NCBI GenBank assembly: GCA_017991555.1
Contig: JAGOQM010000005.1
Location: 132,229-196,228 of the forward strand
Length of the DNA: 64,000 bases
Reading direction: 5' to 3'
Origin: Neisseriaceae bacterium
GTDB taxonomy: Bacteria > Pseudomonadota > Gammaproteobacteria > Burkholderiales > Neisseriaceae
Shown here: one piece after another, positions 55,152 through 63,658 of the stretch
How the letters are laid out: each line of letters starts with the position of its first letter
How positions within the stretch are numbered: the first letter of the stretch is position 1
The notes under the pieces: generated by a model
The model's database searches: none
Seen by the model: only the letters and a program-made list of their open reading frames with translations
Told to the model about the DNA's origin: nothing
Made by a program: the position numbers and the translations under genes

Positions 55152-56594
55152 TCAGTTGCGTAGTATTCGTAATAGGGCCTCGTAGTCTTGTGAGACTTCG
55201 GGGTCGGTTTTTTTGAATTCATTAATGGTTTTATTCGCGTGCAACACCGTGGTGTGGTCGCGATTGCCAAAGGCGTCGCCAATGCTGGGTAAGCTTTGCT
55301 GGGTCAGCTCTTTGGCCAAGGTCATGGCGATCTGTCGAGGGCGTGCAATGGCGCGGGTGCGCTTTTTGCCCAAGATGTCGTTGACCTTGATGTGGTAGTA
55401 ATCGGCCACAATTTTTTGAATCTGATCGATGGTGATTTGACGCTGGGTCGTGGCCAAGATGTCTTGTAAGGCATATTTGGCCAATTCGGTGTCGATCTCG
55501 GCGTTCAAGAACTTACTGGTGGCAACCACCTTCTTAAACGCGCCTTCTAATTCCCGCACGTTAGAGCGGATGCTTTGGGCAATAAAAAAGGCGGGCTCAT
55601 GCGCGAGGCGCACGTTTGACTGTTCGGCCTTGCGTTGCAAAATGGCCACGCGCATTTCTAGTTCGGGCGGGGCCAGCTCAACCGTTAAGCCCCAAGACAT
55701 GCGTGATTTTAGGCGGTCGTCCATGCCGTCGATCTTATTGGGTAGGGTATCACAGGTCATCACCACCTGTTTTTGCGTGTCCACAAGATAGTTAAACAAA
55801 TAGAAGAATTCTTCCATGGTGCGGTCTTTGCCCGAAATAAACTGCACGTCGTCGATGATTAATAGATCAAGCGAGTGGTAATACTGTTTAAATTGGTCAA
55901 ACGATTTCTCGCGGAAGGCGCGCATGATGTCGCGCACATAGCTTTCGGCATGAATGTAGCGCACCTTGGCTTTGGGGTTCAGCTGATACACGCGGTTACC
56001 AATAGACTGCACCAAGTGGGTTTTACCCAAGCCGGTGCTGCCATAGATGAACAACGGGTTGTAGTTGCTGTCGCCTGGGGTTTCTGCAATGTGCTGGGCG
56101 GCGGCGCAGGCCAGGCGGTTGCCTTTACCTTCTACTAGGGTGTCGAAGGTGTAGGCGCTGTTCAGGCGCGTGTTTTCATGGGTGTGGCTGATGCTTTCGG
56201 CACGCTTGATTTTTTCTTCATCGGTGTCGTTGACGTTTAAAATCGGCTGAACCGGCACGCTCACGGGCACTCTGGGCGCGGTTTGAACGTGTTTGGGCAT
56301 GATGTTGGCGGCAGGGCTGGGCTTTTTTTGTTCTGCTAAGGCCACGGTTTGCCCCTTGCCTACTTTAAGGACCAGTGGCAAGCTATCAGGGGTCAGCTCA
56401 GCTTGAATGGCCAAGATGCCTTCGAAAAAGCGGTCTTTGACAAAGCTCAGCATAAAGTTGTTCGGCACGTATACAATCCAATTCGCCTCAGACTCATCCA
56501 CGGTGAGGTGACGAATCCAAGTTTCGTATTGTTGCGTCGATAGCTCATTTTTTAAACGAGTGAGGCATTGCAGCCAAAAATCAGTTAATTGCAT
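55152..56594 (-). CDS. dnaA: Chromosomal replication initiator DnaA
   Basis: 480 residues from the ATG at 56594 (MQLTDFWLQCLTRLK); the frame is open to 56660 but the domain I start fits 56594. Walker A is GSTGLGKTHLVQSIGN, Walker B is LDLLIIDDVQFI, and domain IV has the DnaA signature GDAFGNRDHTTVLHANKTI. There is no clear ribosome site. It is divergent from rpmH, and a consensus DnaA box lies in the gap, which suggests autoregulation. Confidence 0.97.
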   Translation of the reverse strand: MQLTDFWLQCLTRLKNELSTQQYETWIRHLTVDESEANWIVYVPNNFMLSFVKDRFFEGILAIQAELTPDSLPLVLKVGKGQTVALAEQKKPSPAANIMPKHVQTAPRVPVSVPVQPILNVNDTDEEKIKRAESISHTHENTRLNSAYTFDTLVEGKGNRLACAAAQHIAETPGDSNYNPLFIYGSTGLGKTHLVQSIGNRVYQLNPKAKVRYIHAESYVRDIMRAFREKSFDQFKQYYHSLDLLIIDDVQFISGKDRTMEEFFYLFNYLVDTQKQVVMTCDTLPNKIDGMDDRLKSRMSWGLTVELAPPELEMRVAILQRKAEQSNVRLAHEPAFFIAQSIRSNVRELEGAFKKVVATSKFLNAEIDTELAKYALQDILATTQRQITIDQIQKIVADYYHIKVNDILGKKRTRAIARPRQIAMTLAKELTQQSLPSIGDAFGNRDHTTVLHANKTINEFKKTDPEVSQDYEALLRILRN

Positions 56595-56886
56595 AAGTGC
56601 GACAGTTTTTCTTAAAAAGTAAGTCAATGGGTCATGCTTGTCGACGTCGTTTATGGGCAAAATAGCCCCCAGCCTGTTCTAGGTTGCCCTAGGTATAGGC
56701 GCTTGATAATATTCAGCAAACGACGGACAAAAGAAAGTTTCCACTCTAAGCCCCATATTTTACCCTGTTTTGTTAAAGTTATCCACAGACAATGTTGGGA
56801 TGCAGAGTGCTAAAAACATTGACAAATTCAATAAAACAGGGTGTAATCCCTCGTTTACTTGATTGCAAAATGTAGGAATACTCATT
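56595..56886. promoter_or_regulatory. dnaA-rpmH intergenic region with a consensus DnaA box; possible origin or autoregulatory site
   Basis: TTATCCACA at 56779-56787 exactly matches the DnaA box consensus. The region is A/T rich at about 56700-56870 and contains CCTAGG-type palindromes at 56686-56699. Only one perfect box is seen, fewer than in a typical oriC, so I read it mainly as the divergent promoters of dnaA and rpmH with DnaA control. Confidence 0.45.
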
Positions 56887-57021
56887 ATGAAACGTACTTA
56901 CCAACCTTCAGTTACCCGTCGCAAACGCACACACGGTTTCTTGGTTCGCTCTAAAACCCGTGGTGGTCGTGCCGTTTTGGCTGCGCGTCGTGCTAAAGGT
57001 CGTAAACGCTTGGCTGTATAA
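56887..57021 (+). CDS. rpmH: Ribosomal protein L34
   Basis: 44 residues, very basic: [18 protein letters not shown] at the start and [11 protein letters not shown] at the end, the standard L34 sequence. It is a component of the large ribosomal subunit. It begins the plus-strand operon rpmH-rnpA-yidD-yidC. A 30-bp palindrome just inside rnpA may separate its level from that of RnpA. Confidence 0.98.
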   Translation: MKRTYQPSVTRRKRTHGFLVRSKTRGGRAVLAARRAKGRKRLAV

Positions 57022-57024
57022 GCT

Positions 57025-57366
57025 TTGCAAAACCGATTTGAGCGGCGATATCGTATGTTAAAAACGGATGAGTACTCATCCGTTTTTACTTTACGCCGTA
57101 CCAAAAGCAATGCTTACTTCCAGATCTTTGTGGGGCCTAATTCTTTGGGTCATGCTCGATTGGGATTGGTGGTGGCTAAGAAAGTGGCCAAGCGCGCGCA
57201 TGAGCGAAATTACATGAAGCGGCTGGTGCGGGAGTGGTTTCGTTGCCATAAACACACACTTTCTGAAAAAGATTTTATTGTCCGAGCCAAAAAAAAGTTT
57301 GAGCGTGAAGACTATGCCGAAGCAGTTGCGGCCTTGGCTTCCCTTATTCAAAGGCAAAATCAATGA
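57025..57366 (+). CDS. rnpA: Ribonuclease P protein component
   Basis: 113 residues. The TTG at 57025 is preferred because the residues before the first ATG (57055), [19 protein letters not shown], align with the known start of neisserial RnpA (RFGRQYRLLKTDDFSSVF). RIGLVV-type [24 protein letters not shown] is the RNR motif. It helps RNase P RNA process tRNA 5' ends. Its stop overlaps the yidD start by four bases. Confidence 0.93.
   Translation: MQNRFERRYRMLKTDEYSSVFTLRRTKSNAYFQIFVGPNSLGHARLGLVVAKKVAKRAHERNYMKRLVREWFRCHKHTLSEKDFIVRAKKKFEREDYAEAVAALASLIQRQNQ
57059..57088 (+). terminator. 30-bp perfect palindrome inside rnpA, possible attenuator
   Basis: TAAAAACGGATGAGT is followed at once by its reverse complement, ending CATCCGTTTTTA. 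As RNA it can form a 12-bp stem with a GUAC loop whose 3' arm ends in five U, the shape of an intrinsic terminator. It covers codons 12-21 of rnpA, 37 bases after the rpmH stop. Confidence 0.55.
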
Positions 57367-57575
57367 TGTCACGATTATTAAAGCTCATAATCCGGTTCTA
57401 TCAGTTATGCATTAGCCCCTTAATACCGCCTCGCTGTCGCTATACGCCGACTTGTTCACAGTATGCGCTCGAAGCGATTAACAAGCACGGCGCTTGTAAA
57501 GGTGGCTGCTTGGCTGCAAAACGTATTTGTCGTTGTCATCCATTCGGTGGCAGTGGCTACGATCCTGTCCCTTAA
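57363..57575 (+). CDS. yidD: Membrane protein insertion efficiency factor YidD
   Basis: 70 residues. [24 protein letters not shown] and GGSGYDPVP are the family signature with its conserved cysteines. It associates with the inner membrane and assists YidC-dependent insertion. It is coupled to rnpA by a four-base overlap. Confidence 0.96.
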   Translation: MMSRLLKLIIRFYQLCISPLIPPRCRYTPTCSQYALEAINKHGACKGGCLAAKRICRCHPFGGSGYDPVP

Positions 57576-57594
57576 ATGGAAAAGTTGATACGCT

Positions 57595-59271
57595 ATGGAA
57601 TTTAAAAGACTCATCTCATTTGCCATCGTGGCGATGGCGATTTTGATGGGCTGGAACTACTTCTTCCCAGCTCCAGAACCAGTGCCAGTGACCCAGCAAG
57701 CGACGACTGATGCTGCTGGTCAACCTTCTACAGCGCCAAACGGCACCGCTGCTCAAGAAACAAAATTGGGCAAAGGTGAGCGCATCCAAGTCACTACCGA
57801 CATGTTTAAAGCCACAATCGACACCAAAGGTGGCGATTTACGTCGTTTAGAACTGTTGCAACACAATGCCACTGGTGATGAAACCCAGCAAATGGTGTTG
57901 TTGGGTGATGATCCAAACTATACCTATGTGGCCCAATCAGATTTATTAGGCGTCGACGGTCAATACCTATTAAAAGATGTGGCGTTTAGCGCCGCACAAA
58001 ACAACTACACCTTAAATGGCGACACCTTAGAAGTGACGCTGAGCGCGCCAGAAACCAACGGCGTGGTGGTGAATAAAGTCTATACCTTTAAAAAGGGCAG
58101 CTACGAAATTGGCGTGCGCTTTGAGGTAGCCAACCAGGGCGCAGCCCCGGTTAAGCTAGACGCTGTGTATCGCCTCTTGCGCGACGGCAGTACCCCAGAA
58201 GGGGAGAGCCGTTTGGCCCACGTGTACACTGGCCCAGCCTTGTATACGCCTGAAGGTGGCTTCCAAAAAGTGTCTTTTGGTGACCTAGACTCTGATTACA
58301 GTAAAGGTCGCGATGCGGCCGACTACGAGCGTCGTGCCCCGAGCGGTTGGGTGTCGATGATTCAGCATTACTTCGTGTCTGCATGGATTTTAGAACCTAA
58401 AGACCAAGCCAGCGTGTGTGCCCAAGGCGGCGCCGACTGTCAGTTCGACATTCGCAAACGCAGTGATGGCCTATATTCTTCTGGCGTGCGCGTGCCGATG
58501 GCCGCCGTGGCCCCAGGCCAAACCGGTCAGTTGAACATGACCCTTTATTCTGGTCCTGAAGAATACAGCATCATGCAAGGCGTGGCCGACAACTTAATCT
58601 TGAGCAAAGACTACGGCAAAGTGCACATTTTTGCGTCGCCTTTGTTCTGGTTGCTGAACGAAATTCATAAGTTTGTGGGCAACTGGGGTTGGTCAATCGT
58701 GTTGTTGACCGTGGTGGTGAAACTGGTGTTGTACCCACTGACCTCTGCTTCTTACCGCTCGATGGCCAAAATGCGTGCCGTGGCGCCTAAAATGACCGCC
58801 ATGCGCGAACAGTACGGCGACGACAAGGTTAAGCTACAGCAAGAGATGATGAGCCTGTACAAAAAAGAGAAGATCAATCCTCTGGGCGGCTGTTTGCCCA
58901 TGCTGGTACAGATTCCGGTGTTCATTGGCTTGTACTGGGCGCTGTTTGCTTCGGTTGAGCTGCGTCAAGCACCGTGGATGGGTTGGATTACCGACCTAGC
59001 GCGCCCTGACCCTTACTATGTATTGCCTGCTTTGATGGCCATCACCATGTTCGTGCAAACCTTCTTGAATCCGCCACCGGCTGATCCAATGCAAGCGAAG
59101 ATGATGAAAATCATGCCGATCGCATTCTCAGTGATGTTCTTCTTCTTCCCGGCCGGTTTGGTATTGTACTGGTTGGTGAACAACATCTTGTCGATTGCCC
59201 AGCAATGGTTGGTGAATCGTAAGATTGCCAAACAAACTGAGTTGGCTCGCGTAGAGGCCAAACGCCAGTAA
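57595..59271 (+). CDS. yidC: Membrane protein insertase YidC
   Basis: 558 residues with an N-terminal helix (RLISFAIVAMAILMGWNYFF), a large periplasmic beta-sandwich (about 60-340), and the conserved five-helix core containing NPLGGCLPMLVQIPVFIGLYW and FFPAGLVLYWLVNNILS. It inserts and folds inner-membrane proteins with or without Sec. The gene starts 19 bases after yidD. Confidence 0.97.
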   Translation: MEFKRLISFAIVAMAILMGWNYFFPAPEPVPVTQQATTDAAGQPSTAPNGTAAQETKLGKGERIQVTTDMFKATIDTKGGDLRRLELLQHNATGDETQQMVLLGDDPNYTYVAQSDLLGVDGQYLLKDVAFSAAQNNYTLNGDTLEVTLSAPETNGVVVNKVYTFKKGSYEIGVRFEVANQGAAPVKLDAVYRLLRDGSTPEGESRLAHVYTGPALYTPEGGFQKVSFGDLDSDYSKGRDAADYERRAPSGWVSMIQHYFVSAWILEPKDQASVCAQGGADCQFDIRKRSDGLYSSGVRVPMAAVAPGQTGQLNMTLYSGPEEYSIMQGVADNLILSKDYGKVHIFASPLFWLLNEIHKFVGNWGWSIVLLTVVVKLVLYPLTSASYRSMAKMRAVAPKMTAMREQYGDDKVKLQQEMMSLYKKEKINPLGGCLPMLVQIPVFIGLYWALFASVELRQAPWMGWITDLARPDPYYVLPALMAITMFVQTFLNPPPADPMQAKMMKIMPIAFSVMFFFFPAGLVLYWLVNNILSIAQQWLVNRKIAKQTELARVEAKRQ

Positions 59272-59285
59272 GGGTATGGTAATGA

Positions 59286-59316
59286 TGAAAGCAGTCTGAA
59301 AAGGCTGCTTTTTTTG
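59286..59316 (+). terminator. Intrinsic terminator after yidC
   Basis: AAGCAGTCTGAAAAGGCTGCTT, a stem with a GAAA-like loop and seven T. The GCAGTCTGAA arm resembles the form of neisserial DNA-uptake-sequence terminators but is not an exact dialect match. Confidence 0.75.
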
Positions 59317-59489
59317 CGCAAACACGGCTTAAACCTTGGTTGATTGGGCTATAAGCTCGGCAATAAGGTCGGTCATATTGAATGAAGGCAGCAGCTTTTG
59401 ACGTGTGGCATTGGCTAGGTGGTGGAAAAGGCGGTAAAATTCACCCCTGGATGCAGCAAACGAAGCAAGGCCATGAAAGTGAGGATGGG

Positions 59490-60500
59490 ATGCACATTGG
59501 TCCCTATGAGCTGGCCGAACCGGTCATGCTGGCCCCAATGGCGGGCATTACCGACAAGCCATTTCGACGCCTGTGCCGCGAGTTTGGGGCGGCCTTAGCG
59601 CCCAGTGAGATGATCACCAGCGATCAGTCGCTGCAGCACACCCGTAAAACGGTGCTGCGTTCGGATCACAGCGGCGACGTGGGGCCCATATCGGTGCAAA
59701 TTGCCGGTGCAGACCCCGCTGAGATGGCCGCGGCCGCCGTGGCCAACGTGGCCAAAGGCGCACAAATCATCGACATCAACATGGGCTGCCCCGCCAAGAA
59801 AGTGTGTAACGTGTTGGCCGGCAGTGCCTTGATGAAGGATGAGGCGTTGGTGAGCCGTATTTTACAGGCCGTGGTCGAGGCGGTGCCGGTTCCGGTTACC
59901 CTCAAAACGCGGCTGGGCTGGGATGACGCGCATTTAAACCTGCCCACCATCGCTCAGCTGGCCGAAGATGCAGGCATTGCCGCTTTGGCCATTCATGGGC
60001 GCACCCGAACCCAAATGTATCAGGGTGAGGCCCAATATGAGCTGATTGCTCAGGTGAAAGCCAGCAGCCGCATCCCTGTGACCGTCAATGGCGACATCAC
60101 CAGCCCGCAAAAGGCCGTGGCGGTGTTGCAGGCCACTGGTGCCGATGCAGTGATGATTGGCCGTGGCGCCCAAGGCATGCCGTGGTTGTTTCGGGACGTG
60201 GTGGACTATCAGCGTACTGGCCAGCTGCCAGAGGCCCTGAGCGTGGCCACCATTCGCGAAGTGATCCTTGGTCACTTGGCGGCCATTTATGATTTTTACG
60301 GTGAATACATGGGCTGTCGGATTGCCCGTAAACACATAGGGTGGTACATCGCCGCTTTGCCCGATGCCAAAGCCTTTCGCCAGCAGGTGAATAAGGTCGA
60401 CAGCAGCAGCGAACAGTGGGCCATGATGGCGACGTACCTCACCCAGCAACAAGCGACGCTGGCCGAATGGCCATCAGCGTACCGTACTGGCACTGAATGA
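59490..60500 (+). CDS. dusB: tRNA-dihydrouridine synthase B
   Basis: 336 residues from the ATG at 59490, with GAGGA five bases before it; the frame is open to 59382. It reduces uridine to dihydrouridine in tRNA with FMN. VMLAPMAGITDKPFRRLCR is the first strand of the TIM barrel and DINMGCPAKKVCNVLAGSALM holds the catalytic Cys. IHGRTRTQMYQG and VMIGRGAQGMPWLF are flavin-binding motifs. It is first in dusB-fis, a gene pair known from E. coli. Confidence 0.96.
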   Translation: MHIGPYELAEPVMLAPMAGITDKPFRRLCREFGAALAPSEMITSDQSLQHTRKTVLRSDHSGDVGPISVQIAGADPAEMAAAAVANVAKGAQIIDINMGCPAKKVCNVLAGSALMKDEALVSRILQAVVEAVPVPVTLKTRLGWDDAHLNLPTIAQLAEDAGIAALAIHGRTRTQMYQGEAQYELIAQVKASSRIPVTVNGDITSPQKAVAVLQATGADAVMIGRGAQGMPWLFRDVVDYQRTGQLPEALSVATIREVILGHLAAIYDFYGEYMGCRIARKHIGWYIAALPDAKAFRQQVNKVDSSSEQWAMMATYLTQQQATLAEWPSAYRTGTE

Positions 60501-60583
60501 CCCACCGCACAAACGGGCACAAAGGGGCTGAAGCAGTGCTTAAGATGAACAAGAAGTGGTGTAACGAATAAGGTAGGAGTGCT

Positions 60584-60823
60584 ATGTCTAAGCAAGATGT
60601 GATTGATGAAACCATCCGTGCAGCAATGGAACAGTACTTTGCTGACTTGGGTGGTGAGAACGCCTGTGGTGTCTATGATATGGTTTTGGCGCGCGTGGAG
60701 CGGCCACTATTGGAAGTGGTGTTAAAGCACTGTAGTGGCAACCAAACGCGTGCAGCAACGGTTTTGGGGTTGAATCGCAATACCCTACGTAAGAAGCTTA
60801 TGCAACATGAGATCAATTGTTAA
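60584..60823 (+). CDS. fis: DNA-binding protein Fis
   Basis: 79 residues, shorter than the 98 of E. coli and typical of betaproteobacteria. CSGNQTRAATVLGLNRNTLRKKL is the C-terminal helix-turn-helix. It shapes the nucleoid and activates rRNA and other promoters. TAGGAG lies six bases before the ATG. It follows dusB by 83 bases and precedes purH by 17 bases. Confidence 0.96.
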   Translation: MSKQDVIDETIRAAMEQYFADLGGENACGVYDMVLARVERPLLEVVLKHCSGNQTRAATVLGLNRNTLRKKLMQHEINC

Positions 60824-60840
60824 TTAGAGGATAGTCTAAA

Positions 60841-62421
60841 ATGGTGTCAATTAAACGTGCGCTCATCAGCGTTTCGGATAAGGAAGGTGTTTTGGCGTTT
60901 GCCCAGAACTTAGCCAATAACGGCGTAGAAATTTTGTCGACCGGTGGGACGGCAAAACTATTGGCTGACAACGGCGTGGCGGTCACGGAAGTGGCTGACT
61001 ACACCGGTTTTCCGGAAATGCTTGATGGCCGTGTGAAAACCTTGCATCCAAAAATTCACGGCGGGATTTTAGGCCGTCGCGATTTACCCGAACATGTGGC
61101 GCAGATGCAAGCGCACGAGATTGGCAACATCGACTTGGTTTGCGTGAACCTCTACCCGTTCACCCAAACCATTAATAAACCCAATTGCACCCTAGAAGAC
61201 GCGATTGAAAACATCGACATTGGTGGCCCAACCATGGTGCGTTCTGCCGCCAAAAACTGGGGCCATGTGGCGATTGTGACCGATGCTGCCGACTACGAGG
61301 CCATCGTGGCCGAAATGGCCGCCAACCAGGGTCAAATCAGCAAAAAAACCCGTTTTAACCTGTCTCGTAAAGCGTTTACCCACACCGCAGCCTACGATTC
61401 AGCCATCAGCAACTACTTGACCAGCCTAGACGACGAGGTGTTGGCCGGCGAGCCAAAGCAGTTTATGTTCCCTGAACGCTTTAACCAGCAGTTCGTGAAG
61501 GTACAAGACATGCGCTACGGTGAGAACCCGCACCAACACGCCGCGTTTTACCGTGATTTGGCCCCTGCCGCCGGCAGCTTGGCCAACTACACCCAATTGC
61601 AAGGCAAAGCATTGTCTTACAACAACATCGCCGACGCCGATGCGGCTTGGGAAGCGGTGAAGTCATTTAATGAGCCTGCTTGTGTGATCGTGAAACACGC
61701 TAACCCTTGTGGCGTGGCCATTGCGGCGGATACCTTAAGCGCCTACAAATTGGCGTTTGCCACCGACACCACCAGCGCTTTTGGCGGCATCGTGGCCTTT
61801 AACCGTGAGCTCGACGGCGCCACCGTAGAAGCCATCGTGGCCAACCAGTTCATGGAAGTGTTGATTGCGCCTAGCTTCACCGACGACGCTAAAGCGGTTG
61901 TGGCGGGTAAAGCCAACGTGCGCGTTTTGGAAATTCCGATGTTGGCCGGTGCCAATGAGTTTGAATTGAAGCGTGTGGGCGGCGGTCTGTTGGTGCAAAC
62001 CCCTGACACTCATCAATTGACCATGGCCGACCTTAAAGTCGTGAGCGCGCGTGAGCCATCAGAACAAGAAATGAAAGACCTATTGTTCGCTTGGAACGTA
62101 GCCAAGTTTGTGAAATCGAACGCCATCGTGTTCTGTAGCCAAGGTCAAACCTGTGGCATCGGCGCCGGCCAAATGAGCCGCGTGGATTCTACCCGCATTG
62201 CCGCCCGTAAGGCCGGTGAAGCTGGCTTGTCTTTGGCCAGCGCAGTGGCGGCTTCAGACGCGTTTTTCCCGTTCCGCGACGGCATCGACGTGATTGCCGA
62301 GCAAGGCATTAAAGCCATTATTCATCCGGGTGGTTCGATGCGCGACCAAGAAATTTTTGACGCTGCCGACGAACACGGCATGGCGATGGTGTTGACCGGG
62401 ATTCGTCATTTCCGTCATTAA
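60841..62421 (+). CDS. purH: Bifunctional AICAR formyltransferase/IMP cyclohydrolase
   Basis: 526 residues. The N-terminal MGS-like IMP cyclohydrolase domain has [11 protein letters not shown] and [19 protein letters not shown]. The AICAR transformylase domain has [31 protein letters not shown] and [20 protein letters not shown]. It performs the last two steps of IMP synthesis. It is the last gene of the dusB-fis-purH run and is followed by a terminator. Confidence 0.97.
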   Translation: MVSIKRALISVSDKEGVLAFAQNLANNGVEILSTGGTAKLLADNGVAVTEVADYTGFPEMLDGRVKTLHPKIHGGILGRRDLPEHVAQMQAHEIGNIDLVCVNLYPFTQTINKPNCTLEDAIENIDIGGPTMVRSAAKNWGHVAIVTDAADYEAIVAEMAANQGQISKKTRFNLSRKAFTHTAAYDSAISNYLTSLDDEVLAGEPKQFMFPERFNQQFVKVQDMRYGENPHQHAAFYRDLAPAAGSLANYTQLQGKALSYNNIADADAAWEAVKSFNEPACVIVKHANPCGVAIAADTLSAYKLAFATDTTSAFGGIVAFNRELDGATVEAIVANQFMEVLIAPSFTDDAKAVVAGKANVRVLEIPMLAGANEFELKRVGGGLLVQTPDTHQLTMADLKVVSAREPSEQEMKDLLFAWNVAKFVKSNAIVFCSQGQTCGIGAGQMSRVDSTRIAARKAGEAGLSLASAVAASDAFFPFRDGIDVIAEQGIKAIIHPGGSMRDQEIFDAADEHGMAMVLTGIRHFRH

Positions 62422-62440
62422 ATTGAGCGCCTGATCAAAC

Positions 62441-62472
62441 AGCCAGTGGCCTTGTGCCGCTGGCTTTTTTTG
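62441..62472 (+). terminator. Intrinsic terminator of purH
   Basis: AGCCAGTGGC-CTTGT-GCCGCTGGCT (one G-U) followed by seven T. Confidence 0.85.
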
Positions 62473-62625
62473 TGGGTAAGGGGGCTGTGGTTCAGTAGGT
62501 GAAGCAAGGTATCCATACTGGTTTTGTGGTGTACTTTATGTGTAAACTGGTTCTTTAAATTGTGAGGCAGAGGGGCTGAACTGAATATTTAAGGGCTCAC
62601 TGAGTCTGTCACACCACATCAACCT

Positions 62626-62752
62626 ATGGTTTGTTGTGGCTTCAATCCGCTTGAGTAGCCGTAGCAGTAGGGTGTGGTAAAGCGTAGCCTACCCACCAGC
62701 TTTAATGTTTGAGATCATGTAACCGAAAGGGGACGTGGGTCGCGACCCACTC
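62626..62752. repeat. Dispersed repeat, copy B
   Basis: It matches 5171-5296 over about 127 bases: the same start (ATGGTTTGTTGTGGCTTCAA), the same centre (GTGTGGTAAAGCG, then TACCCACCAGC), the same end (GGACGTGGGTCGCGA). It abuts the long inverted repeat that begins near 62762. The DNA between the purH terminator and this copy has no gene. Confidence 0.8.
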
Positions 62753-62761
62753 TACAAAGTG

Positions 62762-63447
62762 CTAAAAACCATGGTTTGTGGTTTGCAAAATACGTGCCTC
62801 AGTTGCACCAATCCTCTCTCCGCGTCTCCTTTAGGTGAAGTACCGTCCCGTAGAGCCGCCGAAGTAGGTTCTATTGAGGCAGATGAAGCAGGCAAAAAGC
62901 TTGTGGCGCCCGACCACGCTTTGATAGGAGGGGGAGCACTCTTGCCTGCGCTGGCTCAATAGGTTCTGCTGAGGGCAGTCACGAAGTGACCGGGGATCAG
63001 GGTGGCCTTTTCTTTGCTTCGTTTCTTTTGGCCACGCAAAAGAAATGACGTCGCCTTCGGCGAAACAAAACGCTCAAATTAAAGTCATGCCTGACTAAAA
63101 GCAGCCTTTTAAAATCATTCATGCTTCGGCAACATCGCTATTGATCCGTCGTTGGGTTTCGCCCTGTAGGGCGACAGACTTTCTTTTGCGTGGCCAAAAG
63201 AAAGTATGCAAAGAAAAGGCCACCCGACAATCCGCCCTAGCGGGTGCCCTCACTGGAACCCATCGGGCCGGCGCTAGCAAGAGTGCTCTGTCTCCTATAA
63301 GAGCGTGGTCGACAGCCACAAGCGATTTGCTAGCTTCATCCGGCCCGATAGAACCCAGCTCGGCGGCTTTAGCGGGAAATCGGTACTACACCCAAAGGAA
63401 AGGTGGCGAGTTTAAATAATCTGGCATTCACAAAACCATGGTTTTTT
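62762..63447. repeat. Long imperfect inverted repeat element (about 690 bp)
   Basis: The left arm (about 62762-63045) is repeated in inverted order in the right arm (63180-63447) around a 134-base centre. The innermost 46 bases (63000-63045 and 63180-63225) match at 43 positions by my count. The next 180 bases match less well but clearly, for example CAAGAGTGCTC, GCGTGGTCG, GCCACAAGC and TCGGCGGCT. Outer ends share ACCATGGT. The inner sequence, GGTGGCCTTTTCTTTGC and CTTTTGGCCACGCAAAAGAAA, resembles an intergenic element common in proteobacteria. No transposase is present; short open frames here are side effects of the repeat. Confidence 0.8.
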
Positions 63448-63449
63448 GT

Positions 63450-63515
63450 TCTTAAGCAGCTTAGGCACCCATAGCCGTAGGGTACCTAAGCGCAGGTTAC
63501 CCACGGCCTTGCCGA
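63450..63515. repeat. Dispersed repeat, divergent copy D
   Basis: AGCCGTAGGGTACCTAAGCG with GGTTACCCACGGCC is a divergent form of the core palindrome in copies A and B. From 63516 to 63658 there is no gene; a TAGGAG ribosome site precedes the next start. Confidence 0.5.
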
Positions 63516-63658
63516 ACGGCCAGCGAGCCCGTTATTGACCGATCTGTGGTTGGCCCAAAAGCCCTTTATAAGCGGCCACGACACCCTATTCGTGGCATTG
63601 TGCGTCTAAATCAAGTAAGCTCAGGGAATAAAAACAGCAATCATCCGTAGGAGCACGC

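Noticed and set aside
57055..57366. rnpA start at ATG 57055
   Set aside because: Residues before it align with neisserial RnpA, so the TTG at 57025 is more likely.
63141..63419. Open frame of 92 codons in the inverted repeat
   Set aside because: It runs through the right arm of the long inverted repeat and mirrors frames in the left arm; such frames are by-products of the repeat.
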